This document shows, piece by piece, positions 37,839-46,319 of a stretch of DNA of 64,000 nt. The DNA lies in NCBI RefSeq assembly GCF_038592905.1, contig NZ_CP151943.1, positions 124,001-188,000 on the forward strand, given 5' to 3'. The position numbers and the translations under genes were made by a program. The notes beneath the pieces were generated by a model, which ran no database searches, was not told where the DNA came from, and saw only the letters and a list, made by a program, of their open reading frames with translations. Each line of letters opens with the position of its first letter. Position 1 is the stretch's first letter. This DNA comes from Neobacillus sp. FSL H8-0543. GTDB lineage: Bacteria > Bacillota > Bacilli > Bacillales > Cytobacillaceae.

Positions 37839-38618
37839 ATGAATTTTAAGGCAGTTATTTTAGACATTGATGGAACCCTTGTTCCACACAAAAAGACGAT
37901 TAGCCAGGCTACATTGGATGCCATACACCAATTAAAAGAAAAAAACTTGAAAGTGGTCATTGCTACAGGAAGAGCTCCCTATTTTTCAACATCCATTATC
38001 CAGGAAACTGGTGTGGACTCCATGGTCTTTTTTAATGGCGCCTATGTTTATCATGAGGGAAAAGAAATATACAAGAATGTTTTTGAAAAAAGTGTTTTAA
38101 AGAAAATAAATGAATTGTCTCATCAGTCAAAACATCCGCTTACCTTTTTAGGCGGTAAAAGCTTTAAGGCAACAGATTTGACTCACCCATTCGTCGTGGA
38201 AGCATTTAGGCATGAAACGTGGAGGCCAGAACTTGCACCTAGTCAGTTTTGGCAAGATCAGGATATTTATCAATTGTTCCTTCATTGTGATTTAGAAGAG
38301 GAGTTGCGCTATCAAACAGATATTCCTGAATTAGACTTCAGGAGGTGGAGTTCTGGAGCAAGAACCTGCGATGTGAATGTAACCAATTCACATAAAGCAG
38401 TCGGCCTAACAAAATTGTTAGAAAACCTCGGGATTGCGCCTGACGAGGCCGTTGCATTTGGAGATGGTTTAAATGATATTGAGATGCTCACAATGGCAGG
38501 AATGGGCGTGGCCATGGGCGGTGCCCGACAGGAAGTCAAACAGGCTGCCGATATGGTCACCCTCTCCGCCGAAGAAGACGGTGTCCTCCATGGTTTAAAG
38601 CGTCTCGGTTTAATCTAA
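37839..38618 (+). CDS. HAD-IIB (Cof-type) phosphatase
   Basis: 259-aa cytosolic sugar-phosphate phosphatase of the Cof/YidA type. Motif I DIDGTLVPH (nucleophile Asp), motif II VIATGRAP, motif III Lys in NSHKAVGL and motif IV GDGLNDIEML. The C2B cap lies between motifs II and III. Start ATG with AGGGGTG. Separated by 86 bp from the SGNH gene; may be its own unit. A second HAD-IIB gene lies at 51.5 kb. Confidence 0.9.
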   Translation: MNFKAVILDIDGTLVPHKKTISQATLDAIHQLKEKNLKVVIATGRAPYFSTSIIQETGVDSMVFFNGAYVYHEGKEIYKNVFEKSVLKKINELSHQSKHPLTFLGGKSFKATDLTHPFVVEAFRHETWRPELAPSQFWQDQDIYQLFLHCDLEEELRYQTDIPELDFRRWSSGARTCDVNVTNSHKAVGLTKLLENLGIAPDEAVAFGDGLNDIEMLTMAGMGVAMGGARQEVKQAADMVTLSAEEDGVLHGLKRLGLI

Positions 38619-38638
38619 TAAGGATATTTAATGAGCAT

Positions 38639-38665
38639 CCAGTGTCAGAAAACTGACACTGGATT
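38639..38665 (+). terminator. Terminator of the HAD phosphatase gene
   Basis: CCAGTGTCAG-AAAA-CTGACACTGG perfect stem followed by ATTTTCTTT. Confidence 0.88.
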
Positions 38666-38708
38666 TTCTTTACTACTATCGAATAAGTTCTCAGAAAGAA
38701 ATAAGAAC

Positions 38709-39824
38709 CTACAGGATTTCTATTAAGCTATCAATCACTTGATCAATTTCTGCTTTCGTCGTAAACCGGCCTAAGCTAAACCGAATGGCACCCATCCCTA
38801 CTTCCTCAGGAACTTGCATCTCTTTTAATACAGGTGATAATTCAATCCTTCCTGCATGACAGGCTGATCCAGTAGAAGCAGCTAAATTAGGGATTCTATC
38901 TAGCAAACTCTGTCCAATCTTATTAACAAAGCATACATTCAAGGTATTCGGCAACCGTTCTTCAGGATGACCATTTAGTACAATCTCGTCTCCGAAAGCC
39001 TCCTTTAACTGTCCCCAGAAATAATCGGTCAACTCCTTTATTTTACTATTTTCCACATGATTTCTAGCGATTTCACATGCCTTCCCTAATCCCACTGCTA
39101 ATAGAGTATTCTCCGTCCCCGCCCGAAGTCCAAATTCATGTCCTGCCCCATGGATAAGTGGTTCAAGTTCAATCCCTTCTTTAACATACAATACGCCAAT
39201 TCCTTTAGGTGCATAAAGCTTATGTCCAGCGATTGTGAGCATACCTACTTTTAACTCATTAACATCAATAGGTACTTTTCCAACGGATTGTGAAGCGTCT
39301 GTATGAAAAGCAATTCCATACCTTTCAGCCATTCTCCCGATCTCTTTTATTGGTTGTAACGTCCCTACTTCATTATTCGAGTGCATAATAGAAATGAGAA
39401 TCGTATCTTTTGTAATTGCCTTTTCTATTTCTTCCAGTAATACTCTCCCAAAGCGATCAACACCTACATATGTAACCCTTGCACCTGCTTCTTCTAGAAA
39501 TTTACACGGATTGATAATTGCTGGATGTTCCACCTTGGAGGTAATGATATGATTACCTTTCTTTCTATTTTTATAAAAATACCCTTTTAGTGCAAGGTTA
39601 TTTGCCTCACTTCCCCCGCTTGTAAAAATAATTTCTCTCGGAGAACAGCCAATTAATGCTGCAGTCTGCTCTCTAGCCTTGTGTAACAATTCCTTTACTG
39701 GTTTACCTGCCCAATGTAACGCTGATGGATTACCGTAAAAATCATTTAATAACGGTTGCATCGATGCTACTACCTCTGGAGCTAAAGGTGTACTGGCATT
39801 GTAATCAAGGTATATTTTTTGCAA
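38709..39824 (-). CDS. Cysteine desulfurase (NifS/IscS-like)
   Basis: PLP enzyme that removes sulfur from cysteine as an enzyme-bound persulfide for Fe-S clusters or thio-cofactors. N-terminal YLDYNASTPLAP; PLP Lys in TIAGHKLYAPKGIG; catalytic Cys in STGSACHAG; FHTDASQSVGK binds PLP. 371 aa is typical of the NifS/YrvO group. No thil, mnmA or iscU follows, so its partner is unknown. Divergent from a small ORF and a TudS-like desulfidase. Confidence 0.92.
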   Translation of the reverse strand: MQKIYLDYNASTPLAPEVVASMQPLLNDFYGNPSALHWAGKPVKELLHKAREQTAALIGCSPREIIFTSGGSEANNLALKGYFYKNRKKGNHIITSKVEHPAIINPCKFLEEAGARVTYVGVDRFGRVLLEEIEKAITKDTILISIMHSNNEVGTLQPIKEIGRMAERYGIAFHTDASQSVGKVPIDVNELKVGMLTIAGHKLYAPKGIGVLYVKEGIELEPLIHGAGHEFGLRAGTENTLLAVGLGKACEIARNHVENSKIKELTDYFWGQLKEAFGDEIVLNGHPEERLPNTLNVCFVNKIGQSLLDRIPNLAASTGSACHAGRIELSPVLKEMQVPEEVGMGAIRFSLGRFTTKAEIDQVIDSLIEIL

Positions 39825-40108
39825 GATCCTTCCCCACTCTCCAATTATTTTAAAAATAACTCTAATCCAACTAATATATATTTTCTGTTAAAAAACTGGA
39901 AAACCCATCTAATTGGAATATTAGTAATAAAATTGCCATAATTATCATATTAATTGTTGCTTGACCATCAGGTCGAAATTCGAATAATAGGACTACACCA
40001 ATTCTACCAAAATTTCCTTTCAACAGGTAATTTAAGAATTTACTAATCTATTATACAAGCTGCTATGGAGAAAATATACATTATGTAATTTTAGGGGAGG
40101 AATTTAGT

Positions 40109-40219
40109 ATGAATAAAAATAAAAAGATGATCTTAGCTTATGAAGCAATGGGGATTCCCTTAATCCGACTTCCAAACTTTTCAAAATTAATGAAGAAGGA
40201 AAATAGAAATGCGGCGTAA
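40109..40219 (+). CDS. 36-aa small ORF coupled to the TudS-like gene
   Basis: Begins MNKNKKMILAYEAMGIPLIR and ends NRNAA; basic, with one short hydrophobic patch. A strong SD (AGGGGAGG) lies 7 nt before its ATG, while the next gene has only a weak one (GAAGAAGGAAAAT) of its own. It overlaps the next start by 11 bp, so it may be a leader ORF that couples translation or a real microprotein. No homology recognised. Confidence 0.55.
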   Translation: MNKNKKMILAYEAMGIPLIRLPNFSKLMKKENRNAA

Positions 40220-40673
40220 CAAAAGGATTCTACTAGTCTCCCATTGTATCTTGAACCAGAACACGGTCATTGAAACCGAGGCAAGGGCTGAAGGAGCAAT
40301 CCTTTCAGCCACAGAATGGGCAATAAAAGAGGGATTTGGCATTGTCCAATTACCCTGCCCCGAATTTACTTATCTCGGGTTGAATCGGCCATCGATGACA
40401 TATGAACAATACAATACGCCTGAGTATAGGAAACATTGTCGGGAAATCCTGGCTCCAGTCCTTAGTCAAGCCAAGGAGTACCTGAAAAACGAGTATGAAA
40501 TGGCAGGACTCCTTGGTATCCAAAGCAGCCCTTCCTGCGACCCGACCAGAGGAATATTTATAGAAGAACTCTCTGCATTGTTTGTTGAAAATGGAATCAA
40601 TTTGAAAACACTTTGGTATTTACCCAATAGTAATAATCCTACTTTTAATAGTGAAGAGCATAATTTGAAATGA
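40209..40673 (+). CDS. TudS-related putative desulfidase (CD3072-like)
   Basis: 154 aa. Three conserved cysteines in DUF523/TudS spacing: SHCILNQN near residue 13, QLPCPEFTYLG near 55 and SPSCDPTRG near 116. In TudS these three bind a [4Fe-4S] cluster that removes sulfur from thiouracil. Resembles the CD3072 subfamily of TudS-related proteins. Translationally coupled to the 36-aa ORF. Divergent from the cysteine desulfurase; a shared thio-metabolism role is only an inference. Confidence 0.82.
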   Translation: MRRNKRILLVSHCILNQNTVIETEARAEGAILSATEWAIKEGFGIVQLPCPEFTYLGLNRPSMTYEQYNTPEYRKHCREILAPVLSQAKEYLKNEYEMAGLLGIQSSPSCDPTRGIFIEELSALFVENGINLKTLWYLPNSNNPTFNSEEHNLK

Positions 40674-40683
40674 AATTTCTATA

Positions 40684-40712
40684 AAGCCTGCTAATTTCCT
40701 AGCAGGTTTTTA
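40684..40712 (+). terminator. Terminator of the TudS-like gene
   Basis: CCTGCTA/TAGCAGG stem followed by TTTTTAATTTTT. Confidence 0.8.
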
Positions 40713-40783
40713 ATTTTTTCATTAGTTACTTTTATGAATTTTGGATGTATGAGTTAATGGTTTAAATTTATAGAGGGATGGGT

Positions 40784-41287
40784 TTACCATGAACATTGAT
40801 ATAATAAATAGTGGGTTTCAAAATTGAAGTGTGTAATGAGATAAGCTAGTAACGCTTGGGTCTCATAAATCTCTTTGTAATAGAAATCATTGTAATGTAG
40901 GTTACCGAAGAAACAACCTGGTCTTGTTGGCAGAATATTTTGGGGAGCTGACTTTTTCTTAAGTACTTTTATACATAAGTTATTTAGATCTATCAGATTG
41001 TCTTTTGTTACTTCTTGCGTAAAACAGGGTTCATCTTCCCCGTTATGGAGTGTTTCAACAAACCAATGGTGGATTTGGTTAGCCTTTCTCCAGTAAGCAA
41101 CTTCTTCAAGGATACTGTCCCAAGATCGTCCATATTCCTCAAAGTGCTTAACGTATGGTTTTAATTTTTGATACGTTTCATTCTGTTCTGTTTCATGTTG
41201 ATGTAAATAGGCATTTGCTATATGGACTTCTTCATAGTCCATTCCTTCAATCTTCGGTAAAGATATTAAATACATATCAAGTCCCAT
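40784..41287 (-). CDS. GLDMYL-type protein of a phage-widespread family
   Basis: 167 aa. Begins MGLDMYLISLPK; middle EVAYWRKANQIHHWFVETL; then LPTRPGCFFG and the closing YLLYQCSW. This pattern (GLDMYL, YWRKANxIHxWF, FFFG, YQSSW) recurs in small proteins of phages and bacteria with unknown function. The second half carries a substitution (Cys for the usual Ser) in the final motif. Start ATG with AAGGAGAT. No other phage gene is nearby. Confidence 0.7.
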   Translation of the reverse strand: MGLDMYLISLPKIEGMDYEEVHIANAYLHQHETEQNETYQKLKPYVKHFEEYGRSWDSILEEVAYWRKANQIHHWFVETLHNGEDEPCFTQEVTKDNLIDLNNLCIKVLKKKSAPQNILPTRPGCFFGNLHYNDFYYKEIYETQALLAYLITHFNFETHYLLYQCSW

Positions 41288-41527
41288 AATCTATCTCCTT
41301 TTATATTTTTTAGTTGATCATAATCTAGCAAATCAACCAATATCATCCTAGCACAATCATGTTTTATTATTGAGATCAATATGTGTACAAATATTGAATT
41401 TTTTGAAATTACTGGAGATTATTCAAACTAGCTATAGTCTAAATGTTAACAAAATATTCATACTCTTCTCTGTGTGTTTTCTATAAAATTAACTTGTAAT
41501 TGTCTGAATGGAGAAAGGAAGTGGAAT

Positions 41528-42433
41528 ATGGCTTTTAAATCCCGAACTGAATCGCTAGAATTACGAATTCTAAGAATTTTAAACACACGAATGGAACTAT
41601 CGGAGGAATGCCGGAAGAATTATTCTTACCTTGAAAAGGGATATGCAGGTGAAGTTCAATTTGATTTATTGACAGAGGAGCTTGAAAGTACTTGCTTAAT
41701 TTTGAACGATTTACTGCTCGAGATTAACGGCACAAAGTTCCAAATCGACACCTTGATTATTTTTCAAGAAACAATTTACCAATTTGAGGTGAAAAATTAT
41801 GAAGGTGATTATTGTTATGATGAGGAAAGTTTCCAAACTTTTTCAGGACAGGAAAGGAAAAATCCATTTGACCAATTAAAACGAAGCAAATCCTTGCTTC
41901 GCCAGCTAAACCAGACTATTGGATATAACTTACCCATTGAAGGATACGTTGTTTTCATAAACCCCGAGTTTGCCTTATTTCAGACCCCAAAAAACCTGCC
42001 GATAATTTTTCCAGGTCAACTTAATCGATTTATGAAGAAATTAAACAAAAAGCAGACAAAACTGAATAGTTGGCACACAAAGCTAGCGGAAAGGTTGGTT
42101 TCATTACATATTGTTGAATCCCCCTATGGGAGATTACCCCCTTATGAGTATGACAAAATTAAAAAAGGGGGTAATTGCAAAAAATGTAGTTCCTTTGCGT
42201 TGTCAGTACATGGTAAAAAATTGATTTGTAATGATTGTGGGTGTGAAGAATCTATTGAATCAGCTGTTCTGCGCAGTGTTAATGAAATTAAGCTACTTTT
42301 TCCAGATCGAAAAATTACAACAAAAGAAGTACATGAATGGTGTCAGGTGGTTGAGTCTAAAAAAAGAATTGCACGGATACTTGAGAGAAATTTTAAGATT
42401 AAGGGGTTTGGTCAATGGGCTTTTTATGAGTAA
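41528..42433 (+). CDS. NERD-domain nuclease-related protein with C-terminal zinc ribbon
   Basis: 301 aa. The NERD fold (about 30-140) shows LEKGYAGEVQFD, Asp in TKFQIDTLIIF and the ExK in YQFEVKNYEGDY, the residues of a PD-(D/E)XK active site. A zinc ribbon follows at about 210-236 (CKKCSSF...CNDCGCEE), then a short HTH-like end (ITTKEVHEWCQV...RIARILERNFK). NERD proteins are thought to be nucleases. ATG 41528 chosen: GAAAGGAAG is upstream; the GTG at 41474 has no SD. The 52-bp repeat array starts 70 bp after its stop. Confidence 0.82.
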   Translation: MAFKSRTESLELRILRILNTRMELSEECRKNYSYLEKGYAGEVQFDLLTEELESTCLILNDLLLEINGTKFQIDTLIIFQETIYQFEVKNYEGDYCYDEESFQTFSGQERKNPFDQLKRSKSLLRQLNQTIGYNLPIEGYVVFINPEFALFQTPKNLPIIFPGQLNRFMKKLNKKQTKLNSWHTKLAERLVSLHIVESPYGRLPPYEYDKIKKGGNCKKCSSFALSVHGKKLICNDCGCEESIESAVLRSVNEIKLLFPDRKITTKEVHEWCQVVESKKRIARILERNFKIKGFGQWAFYE

Positions 42434-42503
42434 GGCCACAATGGCATTTGTTACTCACATTATCCTCTGTCAGATCAAGCTACTAGTCTTAATTACGCAT
42501 ATT

Positions 42504-43179
42504 AAAGACATTCCTCTTGGTTTCTTGTTGGATTTTGTCCTTAAGACAGCTCCTTAAAGACATTAAACAGGCTTCCCTGTTGAGTTTTGTCTTTAAGAGA
42601 GCTTATTAAAGACATTCCTCCGGCTTCCCTGTTGGGTTTTGTCTTTAAGAGAACTTATTAAAGACATTACACAGGCTTCACTGTTGAGTTTTGTCTTCAA
42701 GAGAGCTTATTAAAGACATTACACAGGCTTCCCTGTTGAGTTTTGTCTTTAAGAGAGCTTATTAAAGACATTCCTCCGGCTTCCCTGTTGGGTTTTGTCT
42801 TTAAGAGAGCTTATTAAAGACATTACACAGGCTTCACTGTTGAGTTTTGTCTTCAAGAGAGCTTATTAAAGACATTACACAGGCTTCCTTGTTGGGTTTT
42901 GTCTTTAAGAGAACTTATTAAAGACATTACACAGGCTTCACTGTTGAGTTTTGTCTTCAAGAGAGCTTATTAAAGACATTACACAGGCTTCCCTGTTGAG
43001 TTTTGTCTTTAAGAGAGCTTATTAAAGACATTCCTCCGGCTTCCCTGTTGGGTTTTGTCTTTAAGAGAGCTTATTAAAGACATTACACAGGCTTCACTGT
43101 TGAGTTTTGTCTTCAAGAGAGCTTATTAAAGACATTACACAGGCTTCCTTGTTGGGTTTTGTCCTTAAGAGAGCTTTAT
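42504..43179. repeat. Tandem array: 13 units of exactly 52 bp, hairpin-forming
   Basis: Unit starts (AAAGACATT) fall at 42504, 42556, 42608, 42660, 42712, 42764, 42816, 42868, 42920, 42972, 43024, 43076 and 43128, always 52 bp apart. Each unit holds TTAAAGACA, a variable hexamer (ACACAGG, CCTCCGG or AAACAGG type), GGCTTC, CTGTTG, TTTTGTCTTTAA and GAGAGCTTATT. The outer arms TTAAAGACA and TGTCTTTAA pair, and the ACAGG/CCTGT pair lies inside. The first unit is the most divergent. 52 is not a multiple of 3 and all frames are blocked, so it is non-coding. It occupies the 778-bp gap between the NERD gene and the convergent LLM gene. There are no unique spacers, so it is not CRISPR. Confidence 0.95.
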
Positions 43180-43211
43180 ATTAAATATTTCACGTAGATT
43201 ATATACTCTAC

Positions 43212-44273
43212 CTACAAATCCTCTCCACCCTCAGCTTCCCATCTAGAAATCTCTTCTCGGACCATCGGTGCAACTTCTTTTCCTAATAGTTCGATCGCAC
43301 TCATTACCTCATCATGTGGCATGGTGCCTACGGGGACGTGAAGCATGAAGCGTGTGATGCCTACATTTTTGCGCAGATGAATGATTTTTTCAGCGACGGT
43401 TTTTGAATCACCTACGTATAATGCACCTTGAAAGCTTCGAGCAGCATCGAAACTAGAGCGGTCATACCTTCCCCAACCGCGCTCTCTTCCTAATTTATTC
43501 ATTGCTTGCTGGGTTGAAGGGAAAAACTTATCTGCCGCCACTTCAGTGCTCTCCGCAATAAAACCGTGAGAGTGCGAAGCAACTGGCAGCTTCGATACAT
43601 CGTGGCCGGCATGGGTAGCCGCCTTCTTATAAAGCTGGACTAGAGGCGCAAAATGCAAGGGACTGCCGCCAATAATGGCTAGCACTAACGGAAGCCCGAG
43701 TAAGCCTGCACGGATGACGGAGTCCTGACTTCCGCCGCTTCCTATCCAAACTGGTAAAGGATTTTGAACTGGTCTTGGGTACACACCGAGATTATTTATA
43801 GCTGGCCGGTGTCCGCCTTTCCAAGTCACTTTTTCAGATTCACGAATTTTCAATAATAACTCCAGTTTCTCGTCAAATAGTGCATCATAGTCTTTTAAAT
43901 CATAGCCAAATAGCGGAAAGGACTCGATAAACGAACCTCGACCTGCCATAATTTCAGCACGTCCATTGGAGATGGCATCAAGAGTTGCAAAATCCTGAAA
44001 TATTCGTACAGGATCGGCTGAAGATAGTACGGTTACCGCACTTGTCAGACGTATCCGATTGGTTTGCGACGCCGCTGCTGCCAGAACCACCGCTGGAGAA
44101 GATGCCGCATAATCTTCGCGATGATGCTCGCCGACACCGAAGATATCCAACCCTACCTGATCTGCTAATACAATTTCTTCGACAACCTCGCGAATTCGTT
44201 CTCCATGACTGATTACTGCACCCGTTTCAACATCCGGCGTTGTCTCCACAAACGTACTTATACCTATTTCCAC
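43212..44273 (-). CDS. LLM-class flavin-dependent oxidoreductase
   Basis: 353-aa bacterial-luciferase-like TIM-barrel protein using FMNH2 or F420-like flavin. Signatures: GVGEHHREDYAASSPAVVLAAAA, RIRLTSAVTVLSSADPVRIFQDFATLD, and LPVWIGSGGSQDSVIRAG. It resembles the alkanal-monooxygenase-like subgroup (YwcH/YddN-like). Start is GTG 44273 with AGGAGGG at 7 nt. Monocistronic; substrate unknown. Confidence 0.87.
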   Translation of the reverse strand: MEIGISTFVETTPDVETGAVISHGERIREVVEEIVLADQVGLDIFGVGEHHREDYAASSPAVVLAAAASQTNRIRLTSAVTVLSSADPVRIFQDFATLDAISNGRAEIMAGRGSFIESFPLFGYDLKDYDALFDEKLELLLKIRESEKVTWKGGHRPAINNLGVYPRPVQNPLPVWIGSGGSQDSVIRAGLLGLPLVLAIIGGSPLHFAPLVQLYKKAATHAGHDVSKLPVASHSHGFIAESTEVAADKFFPSTQQAMNKLGRERGWGRYDRSSFDAARSFQGALYVGDSKTVAEKIIHLRKNVGITRFMLHVPVGTMPHDEVMSAIELLGKEVAPMVREEISRWEAEGGEDL

Positions 44274-44411
44274 TAGAAAACCCTCCTATTATGTATCGTC
44301 TGGTTTAATACCAGAGAAATCACATCTTACAATATCCTACTAATCATTTTAACTTGTCCCCTCAAATTAAAAAAGTTTTTGATATACCTAAATAGCATTT
44401 CTATAAAAATA

Positions 44412-44455
44412 AGCATCAAGAAAAAAGGAAGACTTCCTCCTGTAATCTTGATGCT
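44412..44455 (-). terminator. Terminator of the RimJ/RimL-like gene
   Basis: AGCATCAAG/CTTGATGCT outer stem with inner GGAAG/CTTCC; minus-strand tail TTATTTTTATAG. Confidence 0.75.
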
Positions 44456-44474
44456 ATGATAACGTAATAAATAA

Positions 44475-45029
44475 CTACTCTTCTTTGACAATGGAGTAAA
44501 CCTTTAAATTTTGATGCTTTCCTTTTGCGAGCATCGCTTTCCTAAGGGTGCCCTCAAATGACATACCTGCCTTTTCCATCACTCGCTCTGAGCCAGCGTT
44601 CTCTTCAAAGCATCTAGCTTGAATTCTGACTACGCCCATTTTCTCAAACCCGAATCGTATCACTTCTTTGACTGCCTCTGTTATGATCCCATTACCCCAA
44701 TAATCCTGAGAAAGGACATATCCGATTTCTGCCGTCTTATGATTTAGCTGCCATGATACAAAATCAATCGATCCAATCAATTTTCCATTCTCTTTGTATT
44801 CAATCCCCCATGGAGCAACCTTTTTATTGGCATACTGTTCTAAGGTAAATTCTACAAACTCCATAGTGTCTGAAATTGTTCGATGAGCATTCCAAGTAAC
44901 GTACTTTGCAACTTCTTCCTTGGAGCAATAGGAAAACATATCATCTACATCTTTTAAAGATATTTTCCTAAGGAAAAGCCGTTCCGTTTCTAATACTGGA
45001 AAATCGCCGAATACTTCTTCCATTCTCAT
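44475..45029 (-). CDS. GNAT acetyltransferase (RimJ/RimL-like)
   Basis: 184 aa. ETERLFLRKISLKDVDDMFSYCS at the start, WGIEYKENGKLIGSIDF, EIGYVLSQDYWGNGIITEAVKEVIRFGF with the acetyl-CoA loop, and ENAGSERVMEKAGMSFEGTLRK are all typical of ribosomal-protein N-acetyltransferase-like enzymes. ATG 45029 chosen: GGAG lies 8 nt upstream; the GTG at 45050 has none. Monocistronic. Confidence 0.88.
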   Translation of the reverse strand: MRMEEVFGDFPVLETERLFLRKISLKDVDDMFSYCSKEEVAKYVTWNAHRTISDTMEFVEFTLEQYANKKVAPWGIEYKENGKLIGSIDFVSWQLNHKTAEIGYVLSQDYWGNGIITEAVKEVIRFGFEKMGVVRIQARCFEENAGSERVMEKAGMSFEGTLRKAMLAKGKHQNLKVYSIVKEE

Positions 45030-45152
45030 AAAATCAGCTCCGTTACTCACTATTGATTATCTCCAATTTTTCCATTTCAATCACACTCCTCAGATATTCA
45101 TATTCTGCTTGATTGAGGATGACAATATCATTGGTCAGTGATAAGGTAACTA

Positions 45153-45192
45153 AAAAACGGCCCCATAATTGCAACATCTTGGGAGCCGTTTT
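45153..45192 (-). terminator. Terminator of the CurA-like gene
   Basis: AACGGCTCCCA/TGGGGCCGTT stem (one T-G pair); minus-strand tail TTTTTTAG. Confidence 0.85.
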
Positions 45193-45197
45193 TGATA

Positions 45198-46214
45198 TTA
45201 TTCCTCTGCTATTTTTACAAGTTGCTTGCCAATATTATCCCCGCGGAAAAGACCTAGAAAGGCTTCAACTGTATTTTCAAAGCCAAAAACAATATTTTCG
45301 CGAGATTGGATTTTCCCTTCCTTCACCCACTGGGATAGTTGAGTGAAGGCTTCTTTGTTATGCTGGGCATAGTCGCTTACAATAAAACCTTTCATCAATG
45401 ATCTGGTTGTCAGCAACTGCCCCGCAACCCTTGGACCCATTTCTGGCATTTCTAAGTTATATTGCGAGATTTGGCCGCAAATGATTGTTCGAGACTGAAA
45501 ATTAATCAGAGTCATTACTGCATCACTCACTGCTCCGCCAACATTATCAAAATAAACATCGATACCGTCAGGACATACTTCCTTGATTGCTTTGCGCAGG
45601 TTTTCCGCTGTTTTATAATTAATAGCTGCATCAAAGCCTAATTCTTCAGTGAGATATGTGCATTTTTCATCTTGTCCGGCAATTCCGACAACTCGGCAGC
45701 CTTTTAGCTTGGCAATTTGACCAACAATCATCCCAACGGCACCAGATGCTCCTGAAACAACAACGGTTTCCCCTTCCTTTGGCTCTCCTATGTAAGTTAG
45801 TCCCATATATGCAGTCAAACCAGGCATTCCGAGTACATGAAGCGCAGTTGATACCGGTGCCAATTCTGGATTGATTTTACGAATCGTACTTCCATCCGAC
45901 ACATTGTACTCGGCCCACTCAAGGCGGCCTTCAACAAATTGACCTACTTGAAATCTGGAATTTCTTGTTTCAACAATCTTTCCGACCATTCCTCCAAGGA
46001 ACGGCTCTCCGACCTCATAAGGCTTTGCATAAGACTTGGCAGCTGACATTCGTCCCCTCATATAAGGATCGACTGAAAGAAACAGTGTACGAATCAGCAC
46101 TTCTCCTTCTTTAATCTCTGGTACTTTTTCTTCAATCATTTTGAAGTTGCTTTCTGTTGGCATTCCCACTGGCCTGCTTGCCAATAAAATTTTTCGATTC
46201 ACATTTTCCCCCAT
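45198..46214 (-). CDS. NADP-dependent medium-chain reductase (CurA/YfmJ-like)
   Basis: 338-aa zinc-independent MDR enzyme reducing activated double bonds (alkenal/curcumin type). Signatures: VDPYMRGRMSAAKSYA (family motif), SGASGAVGMIVGQIAKLKG (NADPH-binding GxGxxG), and YFDNVGGAVSDAVMTLI. No zinc-ligand cysteines, as expected. Start ATG 46214 with GAGGAG. Monocistronic, terminated by a strong hairpin. Confidence 0.9.
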   Translation of the reverse strand: MGENVNRKILLASRPVGMPTESNFKMIEEKVPEIKEGEVLIRTLFLSVDPYMRGRMSAAKSYAKPYEVGEPFLGGMVGKIVETRNSRFQVGQFVEGRLEWAEYNVSDGSTIRKINPELAPVSTALHVLGMPGLTAYMGLTYIGEPKEGETVVVSGASGAVGMIVGQIAKLKGCRVVGIAGQDEKCTYLTEELGFDAAINYKTAENLRKAIKEVCPDGIDVYFDNVGGAVSDAVMTLINFQSRTIICGQISQYNLEMPEMGPRVAGQLLTTRSLMKGFIVSDYAQHNKEAFTQLSQWVKEGKIQSRENIVFGFENTVEAFLGLFRGDNIGKQLVKIAEE

Positions 46215-46319
46215 GTAACCACTCCTCTTTTAAAATGAAGCATTTTCAGTCCTCTATACATGTTCTATTTTCTAAAGGTAATTCCCTGCTTTTATTTCAT
46301 TACATTCGGACCATAAAAA

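Noticed and set aside
42231..42557. 108-aa frame overlapping the end of the NERD gene
   Set aside because: Out of frame with the NERD gene, no SD, and its end runs into the repeat array.
42504..43179. CRISPR array
   Set aside because: The whole 52-bp unit repeats; there are no unique spacers and no cas genes.
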